A stretch of 64,000 nt of DNA from Solenopsis invicta (GCF_016802725.1 NC_052677.1:15488329-15552328), one strand, 5' to 3'. Numbered from the stretch's first letter, positions 35,817 to 47,425 are shown. The notes: generated by a model not told the origin, from the letters alone. Made by a program: numbers and translations.

Positions 35817-38800
35817 ATGGCTAAGGACAATCTCACGGCTATACTGTATGGCATCAACGATTTGCGCCTGGTTAGTACACGTTACAGAAGCAAGACGAAT
35901 TTGCACAGCTGCGCTTGCTCGAGTTTGAATCAAACGCACCACCTCCTATTGATTTTATTTCGATTAAGCTACAACTTTTATTGGCCTAATTCATATTTAA
36001 CGGGCGATAGAAAGATTAAATAAGGCTTTCAGAATGTATTAATAAATTATATGTTACCAATTGCTATACAAATAAATTATTTATAATTATTTTTGTTTTA
36101 TATTATATTTTAAGATATACAGTTTATTATCATTTAGCGCATATTGAAGCTATAATTTTTTTAATGTTATAAATTATAATAATATTATATGACCTATTTG
36201 TTAAATTAACTATGCGATTTACTATGTAATCTAAAAAAAATTTATGATATATTTTTTTAAATTGTGCATTATATGTATAAATACATTGTACAAATTCATT
36301 CTATACACTTTTGTACATTTTCTTCTTTTTTTCTTTCTTTCATTTGAATACACATTTTAAATATATGAAACATAAAATAATACATGTTTAAATAAATCAC
36401 CATAAAGAGAATAAATTGCCAACATTTTTGTAGAAAGTGTTTGTAGAAGCAAAAAAACAATTTCTTTGTGCCAAACTGCTCATGTTAAGTGTGTATACAT
36501 TCTTGTATATTTGTCCTTCAAACCATTAAATTCTAAATTATTTTGAGACTGTTTTTTGTTTTTAAATTACGTTTTATGAATTGATACACTCGTGAGAATA
36601 AAACAAATGAATATTATAAGAATTTATAAAATGTTGAACTTTTTTTTAAATATTTATTTGATAAATCATATAAATATTTTGCTGCACAATGATATTTATT
36701 ATCTATATTTTTTTATATTATATTTTAAGATATACAGTTTTGATTAAAAACTAAATGGTTTTTTTTTTTTTTTTTTTTTTTTTAAATGATAATATTAGTA
36801 ATATAAGATACAAGATAATATGACATTTATAATTAACATTTTACTAGATATTAAGATAGATTTTACAATCACATGATCCTGATTCTTGAATCTATGCACA
36901 TTAGACTGCAGCCGCCTTGTAAATTGATAGCACATGAGCCTCCATATTAACGGATTGACCTCTAAATTTATATTGTTCAAACATCTATATTAAATAATAG
37001 TTTTTTACCGTATTATGGCAATTTTTGTTAGTCTTCTTTGTCATTAGATATCTTTATTTTTTTAAAAATAACTTAAAAATTTTTAATAGCAAATTATTCT
37101 ATATCTATCCAATATAATCCAATTTTTATATTGTCAAACTTTATAATTATTTTATTATTATTGCGTGTAGTTTTTTTAGAATGTTACTAAAAACATTTCC
37201 AGTAATTAAATTTAAATAAAATTATATTGGATAATTTTTTCTATTTCAGGAAAACACAAGTATCGAAGAACCAGAAGACAATGGCAAGTGATTCTTTATG
37301 AATATTTACTATTATTTGATTTATGAAAATATTGCAAAAAAGATTCCAATCTTATTGATGATGAAAAATATATAATTGATATTAATGATATTGTCTTCAT
37401 AGAAAGCGTATCAGTGAATCAACGTATAATAAAATCATTTTTATTAAAAAAAAAATATGAAAATCTAGTCTATATTTAAAACGTAAAAGCAAGATTCTTT
37501 GTACGGTTGTACAACACTTGATATGCGTGGAATCAATTTATATTGAGTGCTATTAATAAATGCGATGACGTTCATTGAAGTAATACGCAATGCTGTTCCA
37601 GATATGTTGTGACTGATAAATTAAGAAGATTAATTTCAATTTAAAGCTGTTGAATCTTCGCGCGTATATTTAGATCTTAATTAGATAGAAATGCGTTATG
37701 TTTCTCAAATTTAGAGATATCCATTTCTAACGAAGGATTATAAAGGATTATATTCACACTAGGATTATTAAGCTAGAAAGAGAACCATTAGAAAGTTTGT
37801 CAGGATTAGAATGGAGTTTTTCATAATACATGATAATTTAGATGAAAAAATTTAGAAGATTTCTGCAATTTTTCTTTTTACATTTAATAAATTAAATATT
37901 GCATTATTTTTTTTTATAGAGGTATTGTTGGAAATGGGATGCGTAGGAATTTGTGGGTCGGATGTTCATTATCTTGTTGATGGTAGAATCGGTGATTTTA
38001 TAGTGAAGAAACCCATGATTATCGGTCATGAGTCTTCCGGAACTGTCGCCAAACTTGGAAAAAATGTCAAGAATTTAAAAGTACGTATGTTTCACGTGTT
38101 TATGCATATGTATATTTACTTACTTTTTCTTGTAAACAAATGTGGCTGAAATTGAAGAATTTATTCGCATTATTCTTGCGAGTTAAAGTATACTTAATAT
38201 TTTTTTTGTATTGATTTTTGTAGATCGGCGATCGTGTTGCTATCGAACCTGGTGTGCCTTGCAGAATGTGTACGTTCTGCAAAGAGGGACGTTATAATTT
38301 GTGCAAAGATATTGTGTTTTGCGCAACTCCGCCTGTGCATGGCAGTTTAAGACGTTTCTACAAACATGCAGCTGATTTTTGCTTCAAGTAAGCAGTTAAT
38401 AATGTACTTGGTTTACACGTGGTAACATAAAACTGATAGTGTGCAAACAATGTAGATACAGAATAATTGGGTATCTTTTTTTCTATAAAATAATTTAATA
38501 AAATATGCACTTTGCACAGATGAAATAAAAATTGATTTCTAAATTTGTGATTTTTTTTTAAAGATTGCCCGATCATGTGAGCTTAGAGGAAGGAGCGCTT
38601 TTAGAGCCATTATCAGTGGCAGTACACGCTTGCAAACGAGGCGAGATTGGAATCGATTCTAAAGTATTAATTCTTGGAGCTGGCCCGATTGGTTTGGTAA
38701 CATTACTGGTAGCCAAAGCCATGGGCGCTAGTAAAGTAGTTATCACGGGTATGTATTTAAAAAGATAAAACTTGAAAAACAAATATACTCTGATCTATGT

Positions 38801-40390
38801 TTTAACGATTTTTTTTATCTTCAATATTTTAATATCACTATGTCAAGTAGTTACTAGAATTGACTAAAAAGTATGAGATAATGAGTTGATAAATAACAAT
38901 TAGATGAAAAATAAAAAAATTTACACTTCATTGTTAAGTTCTTATAATGTGGAACTAATCGCGATTTATTCATTTTCTTAAGGATTCTTTACATTTTTCC
39001 TAATGTTGAATTTTTATTTCATGTTAAAATAGAATTTTAATACTTCTTTATTGAAATAAAGAAAACTTGCGATGTAGAGCGACTTGTTGTCATTTTACGG
39101 AAAATTCTGCAGTGATAACGTCGCGATAATAGAATTTTTTTTTATTAAGAGGATACACCACAAATTCATTTGCAAAGTGATAAGTGGTTATCAAGTTACG
39201 CAAGTGTCAATTTACGTAATTATGAATGAGGAAAACATTTATATAACGCGTTCGAGATGTGGAGTAATAACGGTGTTGCAATCGATCGTGAGATAAGCCG
39301 CCGAGGTTGCATTTAACATGATAGATATTACCTACGGAACAAGACATGTGTCGAGGTCACAAAGTGTCGCATAGTAGTCATTTTTCTATTGCATGTTCGA
39401 ACTACGCATTGAAGGCACAAAGTATGCCTTTTCAAGAAGACTATATCTTTCTCTTCCTAATACATATTTCCGTTTCATTTGTAGGTAGCACAATACGTTT
39501 TAGATATAACATCCTTCCTCAAAGAATTCTAAATTCATGCCTATACAACTTGAAAATGAGATGTAAGTAGGCGCGATTTATGTTTATAGATATCGTGGAA
39601 AGTAGACTGAACATAGCAAAGAAACTTGGCGCTGACGACACGTATCTGGTGCGAAAGGATAGATCGGAAAAGGATACAGTGGTTGACATTCATACAATCT
39701 TCGAGGGTGAACCTAATAGGACGATAGACGCCTCTGGTGCACAAGCCTCGATTCGTTTAGCAATTCTCGTAAGTTACGAAATGTATCTTTTTTTTTAAAT
39801 TAGATTATATAATTTAAAATCAGATTATAATTTTATTATATTTGTGTATGCCTCAGGTGACCAAATCTGGCGGAACCGTGGTATTAGTGGGACTGGGTGC
39901 ACCAGAGGTACAAGTTCCACTAATAAGCGCTCTGATAAGAGAAGTCGACATCAGGGGTGTCTTCCGATATGTAAATGAGTAAGTTCTAATTAATCGAGAC
40001 TTGTACATTAAATAGGAAAGATATGACATCTAATACTTCGTATGTAATTAAATGCGAAGACGATGCGTCATCAATAAATGTCAAAGTAATTGCGGAAAAT
40101 AGTCGCATTTTTAAGAAACTCGTAGTGAAGAGTTTTATAGTTTTTAACTTATTTGATCTTTATAGATTTATATAAATTATTTTGATGTTGTACTTGTAGA
40201 AGAGATTATTTTACGTGATTTTTTCTGATTTCTTAGCTACAGCGACGCATTGGAGCTCGTCGCTTCTGGTAAGGTAAACGTGAAGCCATTGATCACTCAC
40301 AATTTCAAGATAGAGGAAACCAAGCAGGCGTTTGAAACCAGCAGGACTGGGGCAGGTGGAGCTATTAAAGTTATGATTCATTGTAAATAG
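35817..40390 (+). CDS. Sodh: Sorbitol dehydrogenase / ketose reductase, eight exons
   Basis: Zinc-dependent MDR-family enzyme interconverting sorbitol and fructose (polyol pathway) in the cytosol. Exons: 35817-35870, 37250-37283, 37920-38080, 38224-38387, 38564-38748, 39590-39768, 39857-39978, 40237-40390; 350 residues. All introns are GT-AG except intron 2, where only AATG|GCAAGT (a GC donor) keeps the frame (N-E-V-L-L-E-M). Catalytic zinc ligands are Cys41 (GICGSD), His66 and Glu67 (IGHES), with Glu152 (LLEP). Cys96, 99, 102 and 110 form an intact structural-zinc lobe that mammalian SDH has lost but the whitefly ketose reductase keeps. The Rossmann motif is GAGPIG (176-181), and Asp200 at the end of the second strand favours NAD over NADP. 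Ends IKVMIHCK-TAG. Confidence 0.96.
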
Positions 40391-40653
40391 ACAAATCGTA
40401 GCGGAAATACTGGATCATGATTTTCTGCGAGGAATACTATGCAATAAGTTTATATTTTTTCGTGTGTGTGTGTGTGTGTGGAATATGTTAAACTAAATTT
40501 TACTATTAAAAGCATATATAAATAATTTTTTTTAATTTGATGTTTGTCTTAATAGGGAAAAATATCTGGATATATTTATGTCAACATATATCACTTATTA
40601 CAAATTGGCAGGACGTTTTAACAAATGTTTTTTATCGTGTTATCTTGTATAAA

Positions 40654-40775
40654 CCCAGACAACACAAAGTCAAAAATTACAAGATGTCTTTAAGACTATT
40701 TTTGGGAAATGTGTCTTACGATTTTTAGTCATTCTTAAGACGTCTTATGATTCAATTTGAGACTTTGTGTCTGGG
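40654..40775. mobile_element. 122-bp MITE
   Basis: Inverted ends: CCCAGACAACACAAAGTC on the left and GACTTTGTGTCTGGG on the right (a 3-nt difference). Internal TAAGAC/GTCTTA motifs also pair. Lies about 260 bp downstream of the Sdh stop codon. Confidence 0.7.
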
Positions 40776-42089
40776 AACATTAAGCTATATGAAATTCTGA
40801 TTATACATCTTTTGCTTGGCAAGCAATTGAATGGTAACAAGTATTCCTAAATTGTGTTTATAGAAATCGCATAAATACGTACGCTATTGTTGGATGCGTA
40901 CAATGGCTCAAAGAAAAAAGAAATGATAAAGTAGCGCCTGATATATTCAAACTGGTGAATTTTAGTTAATAACAATGTTTACATTAGTTGACATTATTTT
41001 CACAATAACGACGTTGTTTAACTATTACAAGCAATAAAGTTTTATTTTCGAATATTTGTACAGAATGAATATCTACCGACATAACACTTTCGTTTCCTTT
41101 ATATCCCCAAAACTTATCTCCTACAAAAATTATATTCTGCTATTCTATCTTATGTAATATTTATAAATTCAAAGATTTGATAATATATTTAATACACAAT
41201 GACTATCTCGTTTCAAAAATATTTTGTATATTTTTTATACGAAAGGCAGTCGTATATCATCTATCAATTATATTTCACGAGTTAGCATTTTAGTATTTCA
41301 GTAATCGCTAAGAAACGTTTCAAAAATAATTTTTGCGTTAAATTAAGTTGCTTTTTTATTACAAAAACTTAATAGGAATACAATCTGCTAAAAATCTTAA
41401 AATTTCCTTATTGAAACTATAGTTTTACTTATTTTCATATTTTAAAGGAAATGTAATGTTTAATGTTTCTTATTACTATCTGATGAATGTGGATTCAATT
41501 CATGTAGGCAGAGTTGGATAAGTTATTATATATTTTCTCACCTAAATTAAGTTAAAATTGATGGTTTATAAAATTAATTTACGTTAAAATTAAAGTTACG
41601 TTAAAAGTTACAAAACACTAGTACTGCTTCATTAAAACTTACGTTAAAATTAAATTAATTTATATTACAAATTAATTTTAACAAACATTCATATTAAATT
41701 AGAAATTCATAATTCTTTAAAGTTAATTAATTTTTTTTAAACATGAGTGTATTATCAAACGAATGTATGTACATATATTCAAGGTTTTGTTTGTATTTAA
41801 CTTTTTATTATCAAACGATACAAAATAAAAAATATGGTTAGATAATTGTTTTACTGTAAAGCCCGTATCAGATTACAGTGCATACTAACTCTCTGCACTT
41901 GCTTATATAAATCATTTTCGGCTAACTACATTTCCAATTATGCAAAATTATTTAATAGCATAGTATTTTATAAAAATTGTATTTTTTTTACTTAAGCAAA
42001 ATTTTTATACTGTTGCGCTATATAACTCTTTCTCAAATCATTTATATTTCATGCAAAAAAAGTAATAAACTATACAAATAATTAAAACT

Positions 42090-42158
42090 CGTTCCGGTCC
42101 ATAGCTAGACCAACAAAGATAGTAAAAAAAAATAACAATTTGAAATAGGACCGGAACG
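42090..42158. mobile_element. 69-bp fold-back element
   Basis: Perfect 11-bp ends CGTTCCGGTCC (42090-42100) and GGACCGGAACG (42148-42158) around an A-rich centre. Too short to classify. Confidence 0.5.
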
Positions 42159-43051
42159 TAAAAAAACATTATTGACATAAAAAGTACGTAATTTATCCCA
42201 TAGAACCGATTAGTGCAATTAGTTTTCTACTACAGTCAATTTTTAATATATTTTTATTTAGGGCTGGGCAAACAGCATTTCAAATACAAAGTACAAAATA
42301 TTAACAAGCTTACAGTACTTAAATTATAAATTATATAAAATACTGGTAATTTTGATTTGAAATATATAACAATTTAAGTAGTATTTTGTATATGTTAATA
42401 AAAAACGAACATGCGATAAAGGAATATGAAAGGGATATTGTGAAGAAATGTCATAATCTTTACTATTTAATTTAGAAAAAAGAGTCGTGAAAAGAATAAA
42501 ATTTTCAATTCTTTTTATATATATAACTTTTTCTTTACATATGGAGGCAATTGAAGGGAGTGGTCAGTGAACATAGGAGCTGTGTTAGTATGCATTTGTC
42601 AGTATATTTCTTTCTTTTCATGTGTGCGTGCGGCCCAAAGTTATCTCTCATGCTAGATAAGTGAGAGTATCGCTATGAAACGCGCAACGGGATCCATCTA
42701 TTAAATTGTAGCGACTGTGCTACTTAATTTAGAACATGGTCTCCACAGTTAAAGAGCTTCCGATCATGGACAGCATAGAACATTCCACGCTTAGTCGCGC
42801 GCCAACGTAACATACATATTATTTGGCCGACGCAGTTTTGATCGTAGAAATTATTTGCAACTGTTAAAAAACGAAAAAGTAAAAATTATTGAAGAAAGCA
42901 AAAATTGCTCTGCCTTCCTTAAGTTGGCGCCTATGTAAGCCTTCTCAAAAACTTCGTGGTCTTTGACCTCACAAAACAAAATAGAAGATAAGTAGGGGAC
43001 TATACTGGGAGACCAATTTCGTATTGTCTGCCTTTTACTTTGGCTACATTC

Positions 43052-43152
43052 CGTTTCACGCATGATGCGCATAATGTATCATTTTGTCCTTGTTTAACAT
43101 TTGGGGAATTACACAAATAAAATGATGTGCCATGCGCATTATGCGTGAAACG
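43052..43152. mobile_element. 101-bp MITE upstream of BPHL
   Basis: Inverted ends: CGTTTCACGCATGATGCGCA and ATGCGCATTATGCGTGAAACG, extended inward by ATCATTTTGT pairing with ACAAATAAAATGAT. Ends 138 bp before the BPHL ATG, so within its promoter or 5' UTR. Confidence 0.75.
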
Positions 43153-43289
43153 TATTATAGTCTTTATGTATCGTTCTACCACCACCACGGACATCAACAG
43201 CCTATTCTGTATGTCGATGTAAGGGACCCAACTCAGGAACCATACAGCTTAAAATTAGTCAACTAGTATACATAAAAGATTCATGCAAG

Positions 43290-45249
43290 ATGTTTGCTCG
43301 TTTCCTGAGTGTGATGTCTAAAGCCCAAGGTTCGACAAAGAATAGAACTCGTGAATTAAAGGTATGTAGAAATTTCACGCAAACGTAAAGTAAAAATTGT
43401 GAAATCTACTTGCCGTTTTTTTTATCCATCTGTTATTTTATGGATTATCTCTCGATTATCTTAAACGGAATACCTTCTTATTATTTCCGTGAAGTTGGCA
43501 CCCGACTTTTACGAAATCAGATTTCAAAATGTGTTTCTTGTAGGATTTTGTCTGTAGATGATTGTAGTAAATATTATTTTGTTTGTAGTTAAAAAATAAA
43601 TATGTTATCGGTTTTTAAAAAACAGTAAGAAATTATTTAATAGCTACAGCTCAAATGGCATCAGATCTCAATCTGAAATCGTTTGTAGTTGTTTGTAGTT
43701 CAAGAATTTTATAATTTAAAAATAAGAACGTTATCAATTTTTAAAAAACAGTTGGGAATTATTTTATAACTACAGCACAAATGGCATCCCACTTGTATAT
43801 AAAATTGTTTATAGTTGTTTGTAGTGTCAAAATTTTTGTTTGTAGTTAAAAAATATGTTTATAATTACTTTTTAAATAACAATTGGGTATTAAATTACAA
43901 TAAAAAAAAATTACATCATATCGTCATTAAAAATCGTTTGTAGTTGTTTGTAGTGTAAGAGTTTTTGTTCGTAGTTGATTGTAGTTCAAGAATTTTTGTT
44001 TGCAGTTGAAAAATAAATATGTTATCGGTTTTTAAAAAACAATAAAAAATTATTTAATAACTACAGCTTAAATGGCATCAAACTTCAATCTAATATTGTT
44101 TGTAGTTATTTGTAAATCAAAAAATTTTTTTTATAATTTAAAAATAAGTATATTATTGATTTTTAAAAAACATTTAAGGATTAATTTTTAACTGTAGCAC
44201 AAATGTCATCACAATTTCTGTTTTTAAGCATGCTTACTTTTAACCTACAAAAAAATTCTTGAATTGCAAACAATTTCTACAAACAATTTTATATAAAAGT
44301 ATAATACCATTTGAGCTATTGTTATATAATAATTTATAACTGGTTTAAAAAAATCGAAAACATACTTATTTTTAAACTATAAACAAAAATTCTTAAACTA
44401 CAAACAACTACAAACGATTTCAGATTGAAATTTGATGCCATTTGAGCTGTAGCTATTAAATAATTTCTTACTGGTTTTTTAAAAACCGATAACATATTTT
44501 GTTTAAAAAAGGAGCGCTTCGATGCTGCGTCGGTAAAAAGGCATGCACAGCAATATATTAACGCCGAAGGAGGCCCTTCGGTTTCCTCGATGCGGGTAGG
44601 GGTAATTTTCGGTTAGCGATTCATGCCGTCACAAAAATCTCGCTCTCTCTCGATGACTTTCATGGCTGGTGGAACGCATTTCTCCGAACATTTCTCTACT
44701 GTAAAATTTCTATAGTGCACGAAAGTTTCATTCAAAGGGAATTAGAGATCCTCAGACGACAATATAGAAGATGGCAAATCTCAACCATTTACGAAAACCT
44801 CTCGCAGTAAGATAAAGAAAAAATTGTTCTAATTCTTTAACCAGGTCAGTAGTTCGTTTGCGAACTACGAGGGTCCGACAAACACCTTTCGCCATCTTTC
44901 TCATTCGTCTTCAGATCTTCCGTTTCTTAAAGACACCTGCTATTCCTTCGGGAAACGTTCGTCTAAAGATCATCAGGATCTTATAGACACCTGCTGTCCT
45001 TTCGGACAACCCTCGTCTAACGATCATCCGGATCTTATAGACACACATTGCTGATTCCAGAAACGCACATCTTAAGATCGCGGAAATAGAAGCATTTTAC
45101 ACTCTCGTTAATAGAACGTTCTCGTTGCTTTGGCAATATATATAGTTTAGTACGGGTCAGGCTTCATTGCTCAGGTAACAAAATCTCGAACCGCCCGTAG
45201 AATTGAGTGACGAAGTCTTTATCTCCTTTTTTTCTCTTTTTTTCGGTCA

Positions 45250-45319
<70 letters not shown>

Positions 45320-47389
45320 GGTTAAGACACGTACCTCTCTCTCTCTTTCTTAAGCGCATACATTTATCTCTTGCTACGTGCAATTGACCGGATCTCTCTA
45401 TCTTTTTCTTTCACAAGTGAGGAAGTCTCTCTCCCAGTCTTTATTTTAATTTTCAAGCGTTCGTGCATTACATTTGAATTAGTTTTCCTGTTTTTTCTTG
45501 TTTTCTTTCAGTCGTTATTCTTTAACAGATCTTTAACCATATTATAATTATTTATATTTTGAGAATTAATATTCATAACTTATTTTAATAAATTATTGTT
45601 ATTTTCTTTTACTGTGTCTCGTTTCTCTCGCCGCTGCCTCTCCATGAAATAATTTTCAAGTTTAAAAAAGATCGATTTCACATATTTATTTTTTAACTAC
45701 AAACAAAATAATGTTTACTACAATCATCTATAGACAAAATTATACAAGAAACACACTTTGAAATCTGATTTCGTAAAAGTCGGGTGCCAACTTCACGGAG
45801 GTCTTCTTATTGACAGGAATGCAAGATTAAAATAAATGATAAGAACATTAACTACATAAGAGTCGGCACAGGTGATCATCCGGTGCTGCTGTTGCCAGGC
45901 GCTTTAAGTAAGTCAAATAAAATAGACACATAATTTTTTGCTTGTTATTTCTTATTTAAATTATACTTTAAATAATCTTTTAAGAAATTTACTTATAAAA
46001 GTTGTTTTCTTATATTAAAAAACCACATAAAAAACATTAAGACAAATTCTCTCATTATCAACATATAAAGATTTAAAAAAGCAAAAGATAAAGTAATAAA
46101 TTTTTTTTTACTCTCTAAATTCTTTGGAGTAGAATTTCACTTTTTTGAAGTAGAATCTCACTCTTTTGGAGTAGAATCTCACTCTAAAAGAGGGAAAATC
46201 CGGCTATTTGGCTGGATTTCCACTCCTTGTGTTCTGCTAACTTCTCCCGTTAGCAAAACACAAGCTTAAGTGAAAATGCAATGAATGCCTAATCTGTATC
46301 AATATTGTATTCAAATTTGATGGAATAATGACAGTAATTTATGATCTGGCAAAATAAATATTTCAGTGTCAATATGGCTCGCTTACAAATCTCAAATAGA
46401 AGGTTTGAACGCGGACAAACTAACCATAGTGGCATGGGACCCACCCGGTTATGGAAAATCACGGCCACCTGACAAAACTTTCCAGGATGATTACCGTCAA
46501 CGTGATGCTGAGTACGCCCACACTTTAATGAAAACTCTCGGCTACTCGAAATTTTCTTTAATCGGCACGAGCGACGGCGGCGTCACATCGCTCCTGCTTG
46601 CCTCGATGTATCCTGAAAGCATCCGCAAGATGATTGTTGTCAGCTCAAAAGCGTACATGCATCCAGACGAATTACAGACAATTCAGCGTAAGTATTTACA
46701 ATTTTTTTTTATTTATGCAATTTATCGCTCAATTTCGTTTATTTGCAATATATATCAGATTTTTGAGAATGTTGTTGAGGAAATCTTAAACTTGGAATTC
46801 GTAGGAAATTGTTAAAGTAATAAATAAATATTTGTAAAATAATTCAACCTCATGAGAATTGACGCTATTTATTACATTGTCTGACCAGAAGAGCGTTAAC
46901 TATTTTATTTTTTCTGTTCGCGTAAAATTTTATAAAATATTATGTTCCAGGTTATAGAAACATCAACCTGTGGCCCGAAAAAGTAAAGGCACCTCTCATT
47001 CAATTCTACGGCGAGGACTATTTCAAAAAGATGTGGTCGCTCTTTTCAGACTATATTCAGGAAGAGTACAGAAAGCACAACGGCGACTTGTGCAAACAAA
47101 TTTTATCGAAAATTAAGTGTTCGACTCTAATCATTCACGGAGCCAAAGACGAAATTACCCCACTGGAATGTTCAAAATATCTAAAACAAAACATCGCCAA
47201 TTCAAAGTTCGTATTTATACAAATTCGAAAAAATCAAGTAATTAGTTTACAATATCTTTTTTATCATTTTTGTTGTATTACAGACTGCATATTTTTGAAA
47301 CGGGCACACATAATCTGCATTTACATCATAGCGAAAAGTTTAATAATTTGGTTACGAATTTCCTCCTTGGGCCTCAATCGAAAACGTGA
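43290..47389 (+). CDS. BPHL: Valacyclovir-hydrolase-like alpha/beta hydrolase, five exons
   Basis: Serine hydrolase of the biphenyl-hydrolase-like family; relatives cleave amino-acid esters and homocysteine thiolactone, usually in mitochondria. Exons: 43290-43361, 45817-45907, 46367-46687, 46951-47206, 47284-47389; all in phase, 281 residues. The N-terminus (MFARFLSVMSKAQG...KNRTREL) is basic and could be a mitochondrial presequence. Core motifs are HPVLLLPGAL, VAWDPPGYGKSRPP, the nucleophile elbow GTSDGG (Ser123, with the substrate-binding acidic Asp124), catalytic Asp228 in HGAKDEITP, and His256 in GTHNLHLHHSEKF. The residue after GAL in the oxyanion loop, normally Gly in this family as I know it, reads Met55 across the exon 2/3 junction. 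Intron 1 is expanded by a nested transposon pair. An alternative in-frame ATG does not exist upstream; the ATG at 43283 is in another frame. Confidence 0.94.
44926..45070. repeat. 54-bp tandem repeat inside the LTR-like block
   Basis: Units 44926-44979 and 44980-45033 share TAGACACCTGCT/AAGACACCTGCT, TTCGG, TCGTCTAA and GATCATC-GGAT; a third, decayed unit follows from 45034. Confidence 0.75.
45256..45316. repeat. (CT)n microsatellite
   Basis: Near-pure CT run within the LTR-like block. Confidence 0.95.
46121..46183. repeat. Three 21-bp tandem repeats in BPHL intron 2
   Basis: Three consecutive units at 46121-46141, 46142-46162 and 46163-46183 share the core GAGTAGAATCTCACT with few differences. 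Two small hairpins follow immediately (46199-46220 and 46226-46264). Confidence 0.85.
46226..46264. repeat. 16-bp hairpin in BPHL intron 2
   Basis: CTTGTGTTCTGCTAAC (46226-46241) and GTTAGCAAAACACAAG (46249-46264) pair with one mismatch around a 7-nt loop. Directly downstream of the 21-bp tandem array. Confidence 0.8.
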
Positions 47390-47425
47390 TGTGTTATCAT
47401 CATATTTATGTATCATATTTATATA

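Larger units (their letters stand above)
40391..43280. other. Intergenic region with short repeats
   Basis: AT-rich; no gene. It holds a short GT microsatellite (about 40461-40480), the MITE-like elements listed separately, an AT-rich repeat beginning GGCAGAGTTGGATAAG at about 41509, and a moderately GC-rich stretch (42540-42850) that may be BPHL promoter. Confidence 0.5.
44500..45680 (+). mobile_element. Solo-LTR-like insertion nested in the fold-back element
   Basis: This 1,181-bp block interrupts the right arm exactly where other copies of the arm read continuously (AACATATTTATTTTT). The flanks are CATATTT at 44493-44499 and 45681-45687. The block starts TGTTTAAAAAAGG and ends ATCGATTTCA, so it has TG...CA ends. 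It contains a TATA-like ATATATATAG (about 45136), an AATAAA about 95 bp before the end, a CT microsatellite, and a 54-bp tandem repeat (44926-45033 and a decayed third unit). This fits a solitary LTR in + orientation, but a 7-8 bp duplication is longer than the usual 4-6 bp, so class assignment is tentative. Confidence 0.55.
43483..45802. mobile_element. Fold-back DNA transposon with tandem-repeat arms and 9-bp target duplication
   Basis: Both ends carry the same inverted sequence (TCCGTGAAGTTGGCACCCGA inward from 43486 and, reversed, from 45799), about 120 bp at over 90 percent identity. The flanks are CTTCTTATT at 43474-43482 and 45803-45811, a 9-bp target duplication. The left arm continues into about five degenerate tandem units (about 130-170 bp each; markers ACTACAGC-CAAATGGCATC and TCGTTTGTAGTTGTTTGTAG), and after a centre near 44225 the same units return inverted (to 44499). 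Tandem-repeat arms plus 9-bp duplications are known from Drosophila Foldback elements, and 8-10 bp duplications from Mutator-like elements. No transposase is visible, so it is non-autonomous. The right arm is split by the 44500-45680 insertion. Confidence 0.85.
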
